64,000 nt of DNA from Ceratothoa steindachneri. Taxonomy: Eukaryota > Arthropoda > Malacostraca > Isopoda > Cymothoidae. The notes below the pieces were generated by a model. It ran no database searches. It saw only the letters and a list, made by a program, of their open reading frames with translations, and was not told the origin of the DNA. The position numbers were made by a program, and so were the translations under genes. Shown here piece after piece: positions 1 to 9,340 of the stretch (positions are counted from its first letter, which is position 1; every line of letters starts with the position of its first letter). The stretch spans positions 79,308,919 to 79,372,918 of the forward strand of contig OZ018323.1 in NCBI GenBank assembly GCA_963969495.1. Reading direction: 5' to 3'.

Positions 1-692
1 ATCCTCCCCATTTGAATAGTCTCTTTCTGTAACGCATTAATTTCAAACTTCATAGTTTGATGCATAACTCTGCAATTCCTCCCTCGTTTACAAATTTAAT
101 TTTGCCCATTAATTTTCTTATTTTATGTAAATAAAATTATATTTTTGTACATGTATTTTGTATTTTTAAATAATCTTGAGCTTTGCCATTGCCCAAATTT
201 TACCTGACCTCGTTGCACTCTTTTCTCGCTGTTCCATGCGTCGAAACTCGTGGCGTTCCGTCCCTTGTCGGTTGGCCTTTAAGTTATTGGTCCCTCCCCC
301 ATATATATAATATGGTATTGATATAATATAATGTCATACGACAACAGAGCAGTTTCTGAAGAGATTAGTGAGATTTTAGCCATCAATGTCTCTAGGCTCA
401 CTATGTCACGTCAGCTAGATGAAGACATCCTTCACGCCCCACACACCCACGTTTTAGCCATTAACGGATGACCTACAGGGCCATGTCCATTTCAGTAACG
501 AATCTATTGTATTTTAAGAGTGTGAAGTTTGGCAGAGAAGTAACTTCAAGGGATACATTATGGCTCCTCACATATTCCACCAGGGCATAAGGTCAATCTG
601 GACATTTACACCACTTGTTTTCTTTTGCGTATACAATTTGCCTCGATTTACTTGGAAGCCCTGGACATAGCGAAATTGAGAGATCGATTTTA
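1..692. other. AT-rich flank without a recognisable gene
   Basis: No protein family could be recognised in either strand. A short block around 125-146 (AATAAAATTATATTTTTGT) recurs at 17400-17421 beside another decayed element. It is AT-rich and may only be a poly-A-signal region of some retroelement. The last bases (ending CTATAGAG at 693-700) are the left target duplication of the hAT element that follows. Confidence 0.5.
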
Positions 693-700
693 CTATAGAG

Positions 701-1267
701 CAGCGGTTGCCACGGGAAAGAAATGTCATTATTTATATTTCAGGAACATTCAAATAAAAAAAAAATTACGATTAACAAAACTTATCATAGACATAGATCA
801 GTGGTTCTCAACCAGGGAGGAATTCCCCCCTGAGGGGGAATTTCAAGATTTCCAGGGGAAAATGAGGATCACTGAATGAGGAAGCAATGAAAATTTTGAT
901 TCAATTTTCAACAACATATTCATGCGAAAAGACATTTTCATCAGAGACAGTAATTAAAACTCGGTACCACTCTCGGCTTGAAATAGACGCAGCTCTCCGT
1001 CTTGCAGTGACGTCCTTGGAGCCGAATCTCCACATACTGATGTCAAATAAACAGCAACAACCATCACACTAAAAATTCATAATATTTAACTAAACTTCAG
1101 GGGGTTTGGGGGAATAATTACTATATAACTTTTTTAACTTTAATGTGTGTATTTCGTATTAAAAAAATAAAACTTTTATGATTAATATTGCATAAATATA
1201 TTTACAGTACCTTTTAATCTAAATTCATATTATTGGTCCATTAAGTTCTAAAGGTTGGCGACCGCTG
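701..1267 (+). mobile_element. Internally deleted hAT transposon with intact ends
   Basis: The element starts CAGCGGTTGCCA and ends with the inverse, TTGGCGACCGCTG. It is flanked on both sides by the identical 8-bp sequence CTATAGAG (693-700 and 1268-1275). CAG...CTG termini and an 8-bp target duplication are the hallmark of the hAT superfamily. At 567 bp it is far too short to encode a whole hAT transposase; only a C-terminal coding remnant is left (887-1072). An internal CAGTGGTTCTCAACC block near 799 also resembles hAT ends, so a second hAT sequence may be nested or fused here. It interrupts the GC-rich retroelement whose reading frame resumes at 1276. Confidence 0.85.
887..1072 (+). pseudogene. 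hAT transposase C-terminal dimerisation fragment
   Basis: About 61 codons are open and read like the C-terminal hAT dimerisation region of ZBED5/FAM200-type transposases. A Cys-Glu-x-x-Phe-Ser block is followed by IKTRYHSRLEIDAALRLAV, then a stretch with EPNLHIL. In the family this region dimerises the transposase and lies after the last catalytic Glu. The BED finger and catalytic core are absent. It sits inside the 701-1267 hAT element and is best read as what remains after internal deletion. Confidence 0.75.
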
Positions 1268-1275
1268 CTATAGAG

Positions 1276-1702
1276 AGCAGATTTACCTCGGAAAGAGTAA
1301 CACCGTATTGGGAGCTAGTCGCGGCAGCCCTACGCCTCAGAATTAGCCAACCCACCTCTACCCTCCGCAACCGTGACGTGGAGAAAATTAACTTGCTTCT
1401 CATCCTTCACCGGTTGAGAGAGCACCTCCGCCAAGAGGAGGAGGCAAAGCTTAATTCCAGGCTATGCTTCTATTACCTTCAAGGCCTGGTAAATTGGAGG
1501 TACGCCCTCAAAGACGCCCGTCTCCAGTCGTCACAAATAGCCGGGATCGAGATTGATCCGGTTATATACAACCGTACCCAGCTAGTTTCTAATTACTCGG
1601 CTTCGTACGTCAGAAATGCCTCCCGCCCATCGCACCTCGCAGCAGCAAGAGGTAGGGAGCGGCCGCGAAGAGGAAGGCAGCGCTCTAGAGCGCGAAAGGA
1701 GA
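1276..1702 (+). pseudogene. Gag-like basic protein of a retroelement (5' truncated)
   Basis: An open frame runs from the right edge of the hAT insertion for about 145 codons. The first ~110 residues are mixed and probably helical (ELVAAALRLRI, LLLILHRLREHLRQEEE). The end is strongly basic (RGRERPRRGRQRSRARKEK), as in nucleic-acid-binding tails of capsid or Gag proteins. No zinc knuckle is seen. Base composition is visibly richer in G+C than the flanks and matches the RT frame downstream. The 5' part is not recoverable across the hAT insertion because the frame to its left does not join. The role as Gag is inferred from position and the basic tail; no family match is claimed. Confidence 0.45.
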
Positions 1703-2218
1703 AGTGAGTGGAAGGAAGTTTTGGGCGATGGGGGAGGTGCTCTTCGGCCTAGAGCTCCCCCCCCCCTGCATTAACATCATTTCCCCGCAGACACCATTCG
1801 GCATCGACGTGGAGGTCCGGGCGGACGACGACCGCGGCATCGTGGCTTCTGGTGAGTGGTTCGGCTCCCCGGAGGCAGACTCGGTGGTTTCTGTCAACCC
1901 CCCTTGCCTGTAGGACTTCCCCCAATCTTCTCTTCCACAGTTTTTACCGGCGGACGAGGACTGGGAGGACCTGCAGGATTTTGAGCTTACAGAAGAGGAG
2001 CGCCTGTTGGCTTGGGACCCTGGACTCGCGGCGGCCGTGGAGGCTCTTAACATCACGCCCCCTCCCATCCCCCACGCGGCGAGGAGGACGACCTTGAGGA
2101 CCTCATGAACCAGAAACCTGGCCTCAGGGCGGCCATCGAGGCTATCGACGAGTTCGGCCCGCCCCCCACTCCCGTTCCCATGCTCGACCCTCCTCCTCCG
2201 GTGGAGGCCCCTGTTTAG
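1703..2218 (+). other. Acidic linker region with splice-like signals
   Basis: This stretch lies between the basic protein and the RT. It contains GTGAGTGG at 1703 and again at 1853. Pyrimidine-rich tracts ending in CAG/ACAG lie just before about 1790 and 1941, consistent with two small introns. From 1941 a Glu/Asp-rich frame contains a loosely repeated Pro-Gly-Leu-x-Ala-Ala-x-Glu-Ala motif followed by Pro runs, then a TAG at 2216-2218 in the frame of the RT. It may be a linker of the same polyprotein. Splicing is an inference from consensus signals alone. Confidence 0.4.
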
Positions 2219-3067
2219 GGTGCGCCTCCGGAGCCCCAGATCGAGTCCCGGGAAGGAAACGACAATGGGGACGATGCAGAAGATGACACCGAGGGTATTT
2301 CGGTGTTCGATCCGCTGGCAAAACCGGCCAGGGACCAATGCGTTGGACATATATGTGACTACTTCATACCCGGTTACGTCTGCACCGGGCTCCCCCTGCC
2401 CTCGAATATCGCTAAAGCGGCAGCAGGTAAGGGAGTGAAAGTCTTCTTGGGCGAATACAGGAATTTTGAGACCAGCAGTCATCACATGAAAAGCGCTGTG
2501 GATACGTTAATCAGGCCAGACGTAATAGAACCCAGCGAGGCGATTACCTGCGCCCACAAGTTATTCCTGGTCCCGAGGAACGCACAGGAAGACCGGGTCG
2601 TGTATGACATGTCAGCCCTGGGTAAGAATGGATCATATAACCCCCCTTCTTTCCACCTCCCATCCTTAGGAAAGGTCCTGCGAGCAGCCGGCCCCGACTC
2701 GTTTGCTATAAAGGTGGATTTACGCAACGGGTTCTACCATATCCCCCTGCACGTGAACGCCAGGAGATGGTTCGGCCTCAAGATAGAGGAACAGACATAC
2801 AGATTTAAGCGTCTCCCCAAGGGCTTTGCCGCCAGCCCCTTTATCATGCAGATGGGCATGGCCCCGATGATGCCTGAATTCTCAAAGACATTCGGGTGTA
2901 CGGCCTACACGTACTTGGACGATGTCTTGTTCCTGGGCTCCCCAAGCAACCTGGAAAAGTTGTGTAATGCCCTCTTCGCCACCTCTTTGGGAATTAACAA
3001 AGGAAAAAGCACTCTTACTCCGACCCAACAGCTGGTGTACTTGAGCGTCCAGATCGACCTCGCGTAA
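2219..3067 (+). pseudogene. Reverse transcriptase of a retroid element, YLDD type
   Basis: About 280 codons are open. Palm motif A reads AIKVDLRNGFYHIPLH, motif B LPKGFAASPFIMQ, and motif C YLDD at 2912-2923, followed by SLGINKGKSTLTPTQQLVYL. The order and spacing are those of LTR-type, DIRS and hepadnavirus-like RTs, not of LINEs. The LPxGFxxSP form of motif B is closer to retroviral and hepadnavirus-type RTs than to the LPFGLxxAP of Ty3/gypsy and DIRS. Motif A and the block after YLDD also resemble DIRS. The frame is lost at 3065, where a one-base shift is needed to continue. Lineage is unresolved: a DIRS relative or a HEART-like (hepadnavirus-related) retroelement are the two options. Confidence 0.75.
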
Positions 3068-3500
3068 GGGCCTCCCGCCTAACCCCCAAGATGGCCGGGC
3101 GTCTCGTATACACCCTCGACTGGGCCTCCCGGGTGGCCTACCCATCGGACTTCTAGGGCCGCTTGGGCGGTCTCCTCAACTTCGTCTGCGGGGCCACGTC
3201 GCTCCCCCACTTCTGGGCCCAGCTCGCCTACCAACGCAGTCCCAGGGTTTGCTGCTGAAGGCCCTCCTGTCGTCGGATTGGGTCCCCTGGTCTTCCTTCA
3301 GTCTTCACATGGGGGCGGGTGTACGTGGATGCCTCGAAACATGCCATTGGTTGAGTGAGTCCGCGGGGAAACCTTTGTTCTTATCTCTTTTCAGATCATG
3401 GTCCGGCCTACGTGGACGAGTTGATTGCCCTTTTTCTGGCCTCCCTGTGGTTCCCGTACGCCCCCTCCTGGGGGACTCTATTCGTCTATTTATCTTTTAA
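3066..3500 (+). pseudogene. RT connection and RNase H region, frameshifted
   Basis: After the shift at ~3066 a thumb/connection-like frame runs to about 3256 with one internal TAG (LNFVCGATSLPHFW is the clearest block). A second shift leads to a frame at 3319 that begins VYVDASKHAIG. This has the first catalytic Asp of an RNase H (codon 3328-3330), then a TGA, then YVDELIALFLASLW, which fits the RNase H helix carrying the Glu. Later RNase H motifs are not seen before the GC-rich sequence stops near 3500. It is the decayed continuation of the RT upstream. Confidence 0.55.
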
Positions 3501-3551
3501 GTAAATGAAAAATTCTGGAATGTTTGCTTTTCTTAATGCCCGAGTAGCTTT

Positions 3552-5728
3552 GTAGGGGTGCGAAAATGTATCAGAGAAAAATTCCTTCCAACTCGATAAT
3601 ATAAATACCCCATTAAATTACCAACTCATAACGGACTAAGCCGTGGCGTAATGGCTAGAGTGTTGGCGTTTAAAACTACCGGTACCGCGTTCGAAACTCA
3701 AAAGTCCACAACCTTTTATGAAGAAATTTCAAGAAGAAAACGGAAATCAAGGAAAACGCTTCAAGGACTAACTCAATTAGAATCAAGAAGACTCAAGATA
3801 AATGGATCGTCTCAAGGAAGAAAAACGGAAGAATACGAAGATCGAGAACTAACCCCGCCAACAAGAAGAATACAGAAGTCAAGATAAATGGAAGACAAAT
3901 GTTTAAAGGGGCAACTTAAAGATAAAGGGATTTCAGTCAAGAAAGAAGTAAATAGTTGGGGGGGCACCCTTGATTTATTTATTTTTTATTTATCAATATC
4001 CTTCATTCTTCATCTTGAGATTTTCTCTTTATCGAATCTATTTACTTCTTTCTTGACTGTAATTCCTTTTTCTTTAAGTTGGCCCTTCAAACATTGTCTT
4101 CCACTTTTATCTTGACTTAGGTATTCTTGTTGTTGGCTGGGTTAGTTCTTGATCTTCGTATTCTTCCTTTCTGTATCTTCATTTTTTCTTCCAATTATCT
4201 TGAGTTGATGATTTCTTCTTGATTCTTGATAAATTAGTCCTTGGAGTCGTTTTCTTCCGTTTTTCTTTCCTGAGGCGATTCATTTATCTTGAGTCTTCTT
4301 TAGTAGGTCCTTCAGCGTTTTCCTCGACTTCCGTTTTCTTCTTGAGATAATTTCTTGGTCCTTCTTGATCCTCGTTGAGTTGGTCCTTCGAGCGTTTTCC
4401 TTGACTTCCGTTTTCTTCTTGAGATTTCTTCATAAAAGGTTTTGGACTGTTGAGTTTCAAACGCGGTACCGCTAGATTTAAACGTCAATACTCTTAGCCA
4501 TTACGCCACGGCTTAGTCCGTTATGAGTTAGTAATTTTATCGTATATTTATATTATCGAGTTGGAAGGAATTTTTCTCTGATACATTTTCGTACCCCTAC
4601 ACAGGTCCCTTTCTAGAAAGCAAAGCGAATTTATGGATTGGGGCAAGACTAGTCTTGGATTTCTTAATAGAGGAGTTACTAGTAGCTCTCCCTCTACGAC
4701 CTCCGAGTCTGCGGGATGAGTGGAGTTAATTTTGGGGATTGATGAGAGCGAACGAAGTCTTGTATCTAATCAATGAGTAATAGCATCTCCTTCCCGGATC
4801 TCCGAAGTTCCCAGCAGCACCTTTTCTCAATCTCGCAGGAGACTAGGTGCAGTTGTAACGAAGATCAGAAGATTGTTCGGTCATTGAGGGTCACCAGTTA
4901 GGGAGGGGGGGGGGGGAATATCCTTATTATTCTTTTTTATTTATCAATATTATTCTTCATCTTGATTTTTTATCTTTATCGAATCTAGTTACTTCTTTCT
5001 TGACTGAAATTCCTTTATCTTTAAGTTGTTCCTTCAAACATTTGTCTTCACTTTTCTTGACTTAGATATTCTTCTTGGCTGGGTTGGTTCTTGATCTTCG
5101 TATCCTTCCTTTCTTGATGCATCTTCATTTTATTGCATTTATCTTGTGTTGAATATTTCTTGTTCCTTCTAGATGAATTGGTCCGTCGAGCGTTTTCCTT
5201 GTCTTCCGTTTTCTTCTTGAGATGATTTCTTGGTCCTTCTTGATCCTCGTTGAGTTGGTCCTTCAAGCGTTTTCCTTGACTTCCGTTTTCTTCTTGAGAT
5301 TTCTTTTTAAAAGGTTTTGGACTGTTGAGTTTCGAACGCGGTACCGCTAGATTTAAACGTCAATGCTCTTAGCCATTACGCCACGGCTTAGTGCGTTTTG
5401 AGATGGTAATTTTATCTTGAGTCTTCTTTAGTAGGTCCTTCAGCGTTTTCCTCGACTTCCGTTTTCTTCTTGAGATAATTTCTTGGTCCTTCTTGATCCT
5501 CGTTGAGTTGGTCCTTCGAGCGTTTTCCTTGACTTCCGTTTTCTTCTTGAGATTTCTTTTTAAAAGGTTTTGGACTGTTGAGTTTCGAACGCGGTACCGC
5601 TAGATTTAAACGTCAATGCTCTTAGCCATTACGCCACGGCTTAGTGCGTTTTGAGATGGTAATTTTATCGTCTATTTATATTATCGAGTAGCAAGGAATT
5701 TTTCTCTGATACATTTTCGCACCCCTAC
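3552..5728. mobile_element. Foldback element with tRNA-like arms
   Basis: The left end GTAGGGGTGCGAAAATGTAT (from 3552) recurs as its inverse at 4582-4600 and again, ending CGCACCCCTAC, at 5728. From 3552 to ~3958 the sequence pairs almost throughout with ~4026-4601, around a loop of roughly 65 bp. Two more right-arm copies follow in the same orientation (about 4975-5413 and 5414-5728), so the element has one left arm and three right arms. The outer ends are bordered by AGCTTT (3546-3551) and AGCTTC (5729-5734), a likely 6-bp target duplication with one mismatch. No transposase is present. It probably inserted into the GC-rich retroelement, whose composition resumes at ~5760. Confidence 0.75.
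3638..3702 (+). repeat. tRNA-derived segment in foldback arm
   Basis: TGGCGTAATGGCTAGAG (3644-3660) resembles an RNA polymerase III A box. GTTCGAAACTC (3689-3699) matches a B box, about 45 bp downstream as in a tRNA. The inverse of the same segment occurs in each right arm, near 4455-4515, 5325-5390 and 5585-5650. The 3' acceptor half is not tRNA-like, so this is a tRNA-derived SINE-type head rather than a functional tRNA gene. Confidence 0.6.
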
Positions 5729-5848
5729 AGCTTCTTGTTCAGTATTATTTTTGTTTTATTTTCAGAAGGCCCAAACCGTGTTGGGTCCCGTCCGAGGAGA
5801 ATCCGGCCGATCTTCCATCACGTCCTAATCTTTGGGGCGCGGGGGCTG

Positions 5849-5878
5849 TGACGTCATGACTCTAGGGGCGTGACGTCA
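5849..5878 (+). promoter_or_regulatory. Pair of perfect CRE motifs
   Basis: TGACGTCA, the CREB/ATF palindrome, occurs at 5849-5856 and again at 5871-5878, 22 bp apart. The surrounding GC-rich block (5760-5960) resembles the retroelement upstream in composition. A weak TATA-like TGTAAAAGG lies about 30 bp later. It may be the promoter or terminal region of that retroelement. Function is inferred from the motif only. Confidence 0.4.
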
Positions 5879-6299
5879 GGTCCCCATAGTCACGACTATA
5901 CGTCGCCTGTAAAAGGACTATGACCGGCCTGGGACGGGACTCACTCGTTTACCTTCCTATTGTCATGGTTCCTAAGGGGGAACCCTTTGTGTATACTTCT
6001 ATATATCTTTCGATATATGACTGATTTCTAATCGAGGGAATTATGTAGTTTAGTTACCCGTCGTTGAATTATTTCCATTTTATTGATGTTTACGTATGTA
6101 TAAGGTGACCAAAATTGTATCGCGTATTCCAGGTGTGGTCTTACTAAACTTTTATATGTATGATTATATCTTAGTGTTTGTAGTGAAAACTTCTTGCAAT
6201 TAATCCAAGCATTCGGTTTGCTTTCTTACACGCTTCGTCACACTGAAAAATGCTTCGAAACCCGCACCCCTAAATCTTTTTCTTCGTCCACGGAGATAA

Positions 6300-7700
6300 T
6301 ATTTAACTACCCGTTTCATAGTTAAAGCTTGGGTTATTTCGACCTTCGTGCAAAACTCTACACTTGTCTAAATTGAATTTCATGTCCCATTTACCAGATC
6401 ATTCGAAGATTTTATCTAGATCCCGCTGAATTAATTTGCTATCGTTTTCATTTAAAATTTTACCCTTAATTTATGTGTCATCCGCAAATTTGGATAATTT
6501 ACCAAGTAGGTCAGTGTTCATATCGTTTGTATAAATAAGGAACAACAATGGCCCCAACACAGATCCCTGAGGCACGCCATTAGTTACAATTTTTGACTCC
6601 GAAAATTTACCGTTTAAAACTACTCTCTGCTTACGATTACCTAATTACCTAGCCACGACGCTATCTATTGTAGTAGGTCCCCCCTAATTCCATGACCAGA
6701 AAGTTTAGTTAGTAATCGCGTATGAGAAACAGTGTCGAATGCTTTAGCGAAATTTAAGTAAAGTTTGAAAAGTTAAAATTTGCTGGTTTTAGTCCTCATA
6801 TCAAGCTATGTAGCTTCTGAAGCGGATGTCAGCCAGGGCAAGCCCCAATTCCCCACCGTGATGTCCAGTCACGGTGGTAACCTCCCCTAGTAAATAGTGT
6901 CAGCTTATAAAGAATCCGGACGGAGATTCGAACTGCCGACCTAGAGATTGCCAGGCAAGCACGCTAACCACTATACTAGCTGGAAGGCGAGTAAACTATA
7001 TCCAGAGATCTACTTTCGTCATAGCTTTTAATCATACTGTCATAAAATTCCAAAAGATTGTTAAACATGAACGTTTCTGTCTAAAGCCGTGTTGACTATC
7101 ATTAATGAAATTCTGCGCTTCCAAATGATCGATCATCCAATCGCGAATGACGGATTCCATTGATTTACCTACGATGAATGTTAAACTTATGGGTCGATAA
7201 TTGGTCGGAAGTTCTCTTTTTTCCTTCTTAAAAATAGGAGTTATATTCGTGAGCTTAAAATCCAATGGCATGACACCTTCTAATAATTTGTTAAAAAATT
7301 TCATTGGCAGTTCTACTAACACGTTTCGAATTTCTTTAAAATGCGCCAGATTGATTATGTCCGGACTCGAAGATTTACTGGATTATAACTTGCTGATATA
7401 AAAATCTATTTCTGCTTCGAAGAATTCGATATCGGTTAAAAGGCTATGCTTATCAAAGTTTACCACGTCATTCGTTCGAGGTATATTATGTTTGTTTTCG
7501 TTTATAAATACCGATGCAAAAAAGTTATTTAATATATTGGACACCTTTTCTGTATACGAAACTAATTCGTTATTGTCATTTTTAATAGGTCCTATTGTTT
7601 CCTTTATCGGGTTTCTATTGGATACATAATCGAAAAACTTCTTAGGGTTATGTTTACTTGCTTTGTTGGTTCGTTGACTAATTTATGTTAAGGAGTTTTC
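6300..7700 (-). pseudogene. LINE reverse transcriptase split by a SINE
   Basis: The finger motif NYRPISLT lies near 7205 and FINDSQHGFRQKRSC near 7110, then LEFYDSMIKSYDESRSLDIVY at the right SINE edge. On the other side FAKAFDTVSHTRLLTKLSGH (6750-6690) resumes. [12 protein letters not shown] lies near 6560 and the catalytic FADD is at 6488-6477. All expected RT blocks are present in order, in shifting frames. The insertion is exactly inside motif A. Confidence 0.8.
6763..6989 (-). mobile_element. tRNA-derived SINE with target duplication
   Basis: A 227-bp insertion is flanked by AGTAAA at 6757-6762 and 6990-6995. On the minus strand the head has the A-box-like TAGTGGTTAGCGTG and the B box GTTCGAATCTC, spaced as in a tRNA. 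A unique body and a short AT-rich tail follow. Removing it restores the RT motif A of the host LINE in register by eye. It resembles a Gln/Glu-type tRNA head but no specific parent is claimed. Confidence 0.8.
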
Positions 7701-7749
7701 TTAAATAAACTCCGATAGTCTCTGTCTTTCCTCGTCCGCATTTAACGTG

Positions 7750-8190
7750 TCACAGTTAATATTTCTACAATTTAAATCCGCAATTAATAAAGTGCGATTA
7801 ATTTTAAAGTCATTTCCAATAATTTTATATAATTACGTGTCAATTTCATTCTGTTGTTGTGAGGATCTATACACTACAAATATATTTTTAGTAAAATCAT
7901 TCAGGGTTTTTCTTTGGAAGAATCAATTTTAATTTCGGTTAAACTTATATGATTTTTTGGTGTATAGAAGTACTCCTCCACTGCGTTTATTTGTACGGTG
8001 TTTATTGATTAATTTATACCATGGTAGTTGCAATAGCCGATATAGTTTCTCCTAGTAGTATCCGCCCATGATTCCGTTATTGCTATAATATCGAAGCTGC
8101 GTTAGCGCATTACACATTTAAATACGTCGAGCTTATTTTGAATACTACGCGCGTTGTAGTAATAGGCATGTAAATTTGTATTTAAAACGG
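7750..8190 (-). pseudogene. LINE AP-endonuclease domain
   Basis: The minus strand reads NARSIQNKLDVFKC, then FDIIAITESWADTTRRNYIG, then EEYFYTPKNHISLTEIKI. The Asn-Ala-Arg-Ser start and Ile-Thr-Glu-Ser-Trp are the first catalytic blocks of the APE-type endonuclease that nicks target DNA. The second half is poorly preserved. It precedes the RT of the same element. Confidence 0.7.
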
Positions 8191-8277
8191 GTACATTATT
8201 ATTATGACGTGGTGAGCCACTCTCCCATATGTGCTCTCTAATTCCCGATGCTGTTATGTCCAAAAATTTACAAGAGA

Positions 8278-8640
8278 ATTATTAATTAGTCTTCCCAGTC
8301 CTGCCGCTCCCACTCCGTTCAGATGAATTCCTTCTCGCCAGAATAGCTCCATTTGTTCGTAAAAATCATCCAAAAATTGATGAAGTACGATCTCTCTTCG
8401 TAGCAAAGAACTTTAAGAGCCTTGTTAATATAGGATAGTCTTACATATAAAACACTCGCCGCACCTATTGTCGGAATAATACCTGCATAAGCCACGTTCT
8501 CACTCCTTTCTTTCATCTTCCTCGCTGGTTGGCGGCAACTTGGTAGAAGTTTCTGGGACTTTTTAGGTAATACATTATTAATACCGATATTCATTATATA
8601 AGCTATGTCTTGGGTATCTCCGCTTGTAAAATATTCCATT
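8278..8640 (-). pseudogene. LINE ORF1 SGNH-esterase-like domain
   Basis: The frame shows the middle and end of an SGNH/GDSL hydrolase: INNVLPKK, AGIIPTIG, INKALKVLCYEERSYFINFW. After a one-base shift near 8330 it reads REGIHLNGVGAAGLGRL. In this family the last block is Asp-x-x-His; here Glu replaces Asp. An esterase in ORF1 is established for CR1-type LINEs and is thought to aid retrotransposition. The Gly-Asn-Asp blocks upstream are not clear, so the domain is partial. Confidence 0.65.
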
Positions 8641-8873
8641 GAATCAAGAAGATCCTCAACTCTTCTTCAGGATAACAGTACTTCCTCCGTTTGGCTGGTT
8701 TTCTGCCCCAGAATTCCTCAAGTTAGTCCCTAATAATAGAATCCTCTACAAGTCGAATTTCAGATTTATCGTCTTGCTCAGTACTTATAACGGAAAAGTT
8801 TGTTAGTCGCGATTACTGATAGTCTCTGCTTAAGCCGACTTAGAGGAGCACCCCTCGAGCCGTAACGAACCCA

Positions 8874-9300
8874 TTACCCCTTGTTCCGGTTTCCAGAAAG
8901 CCGGCCAGGCAGGCTATCTCGTGGGGCTGGAACAGCCGTTGTCGAAGGTCGTTGGTCATCTCGCAGTGCACCTTCTGTTACCTGAGTATCGGAATCAACC
9001 AAGACTGAAGGTCGCTGGTCATCCACCCGGTCATCTCCAAACGGGTCCTCCGCTACCTGGGTGTCGAGCTGCCGCCTCATAGAGTGCACATCGAATCGTA
9101 ACAGCTTCATTTCCTATTCGAGAGACATAATTTTGACTTACAATTCCTTCCTCATTTCGCAGCCCCTGAAGTTTTCCATCCTTCCAATGAAGTGTGCAAT
9201 CAAGAAAACGCCATTACAGACGGAGCAAGTTCGCTTTTGTGGTGGCACTCCTGCAGAGCAGTACACCGTAAAGGAAAGTAAGAGGCACGATCGGAATGAT
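8874..9300 (-). pseudogene. LINE ORF1 N-terminal part
   Basis: The minus-strand frame has a CSVCNGVF-type Cys pair near 9225, a short helical stretch (MKLLRFDVHSMRRQL) and an acidic linker with a repeated DTQV...DDQRPS unit. A Cys-rich module followed by a coiled segment before an esterase is the layout known for ORF1 of several CR1-like LINEs. Two stops interrupt it between 9110 and 9160. Confidence 0.5.
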
Positions 9301-9340
9301 CAGTTAATCCACGCAGCGGAGACTAAATTAATTCAGTGAC

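Larger units (their letters stand above)
6030..9340 (-). mobile_element. CR1-superfamily LINE, near full length, decayed
   Basis: Read on the minus strand, this stretch holds in order: a zinc-finger-like and linker part of ORF1 (9300-8874), an esterase-like part (8640-8278), an AP endonuclease (8190-7750), and an RT (7700-6300). It ends with the LVRPHLEYAIQFW block (6157-6108) typical of CR1/L2 C-termini. Many stops and frameshifts are present. A SINE sits inside the RT (6763-6989). The exact 5' and 3' ends were not determined. Confidence 0.75.

Noticed and set aside
1685..2485. 266-codon open frame on the minus strand
   Set aside because: It lies antisense to the retroelement linker and RT start, has no family motif, and its Arg/Ser richness follows from the GC-rich opposite strand.
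6911..6985. Functional tRNA gene on the minus strand
   Set aside because: The A and B boxes are good but the acceptor stem does not pair, and the segment is the head of a SINE with target duplication.
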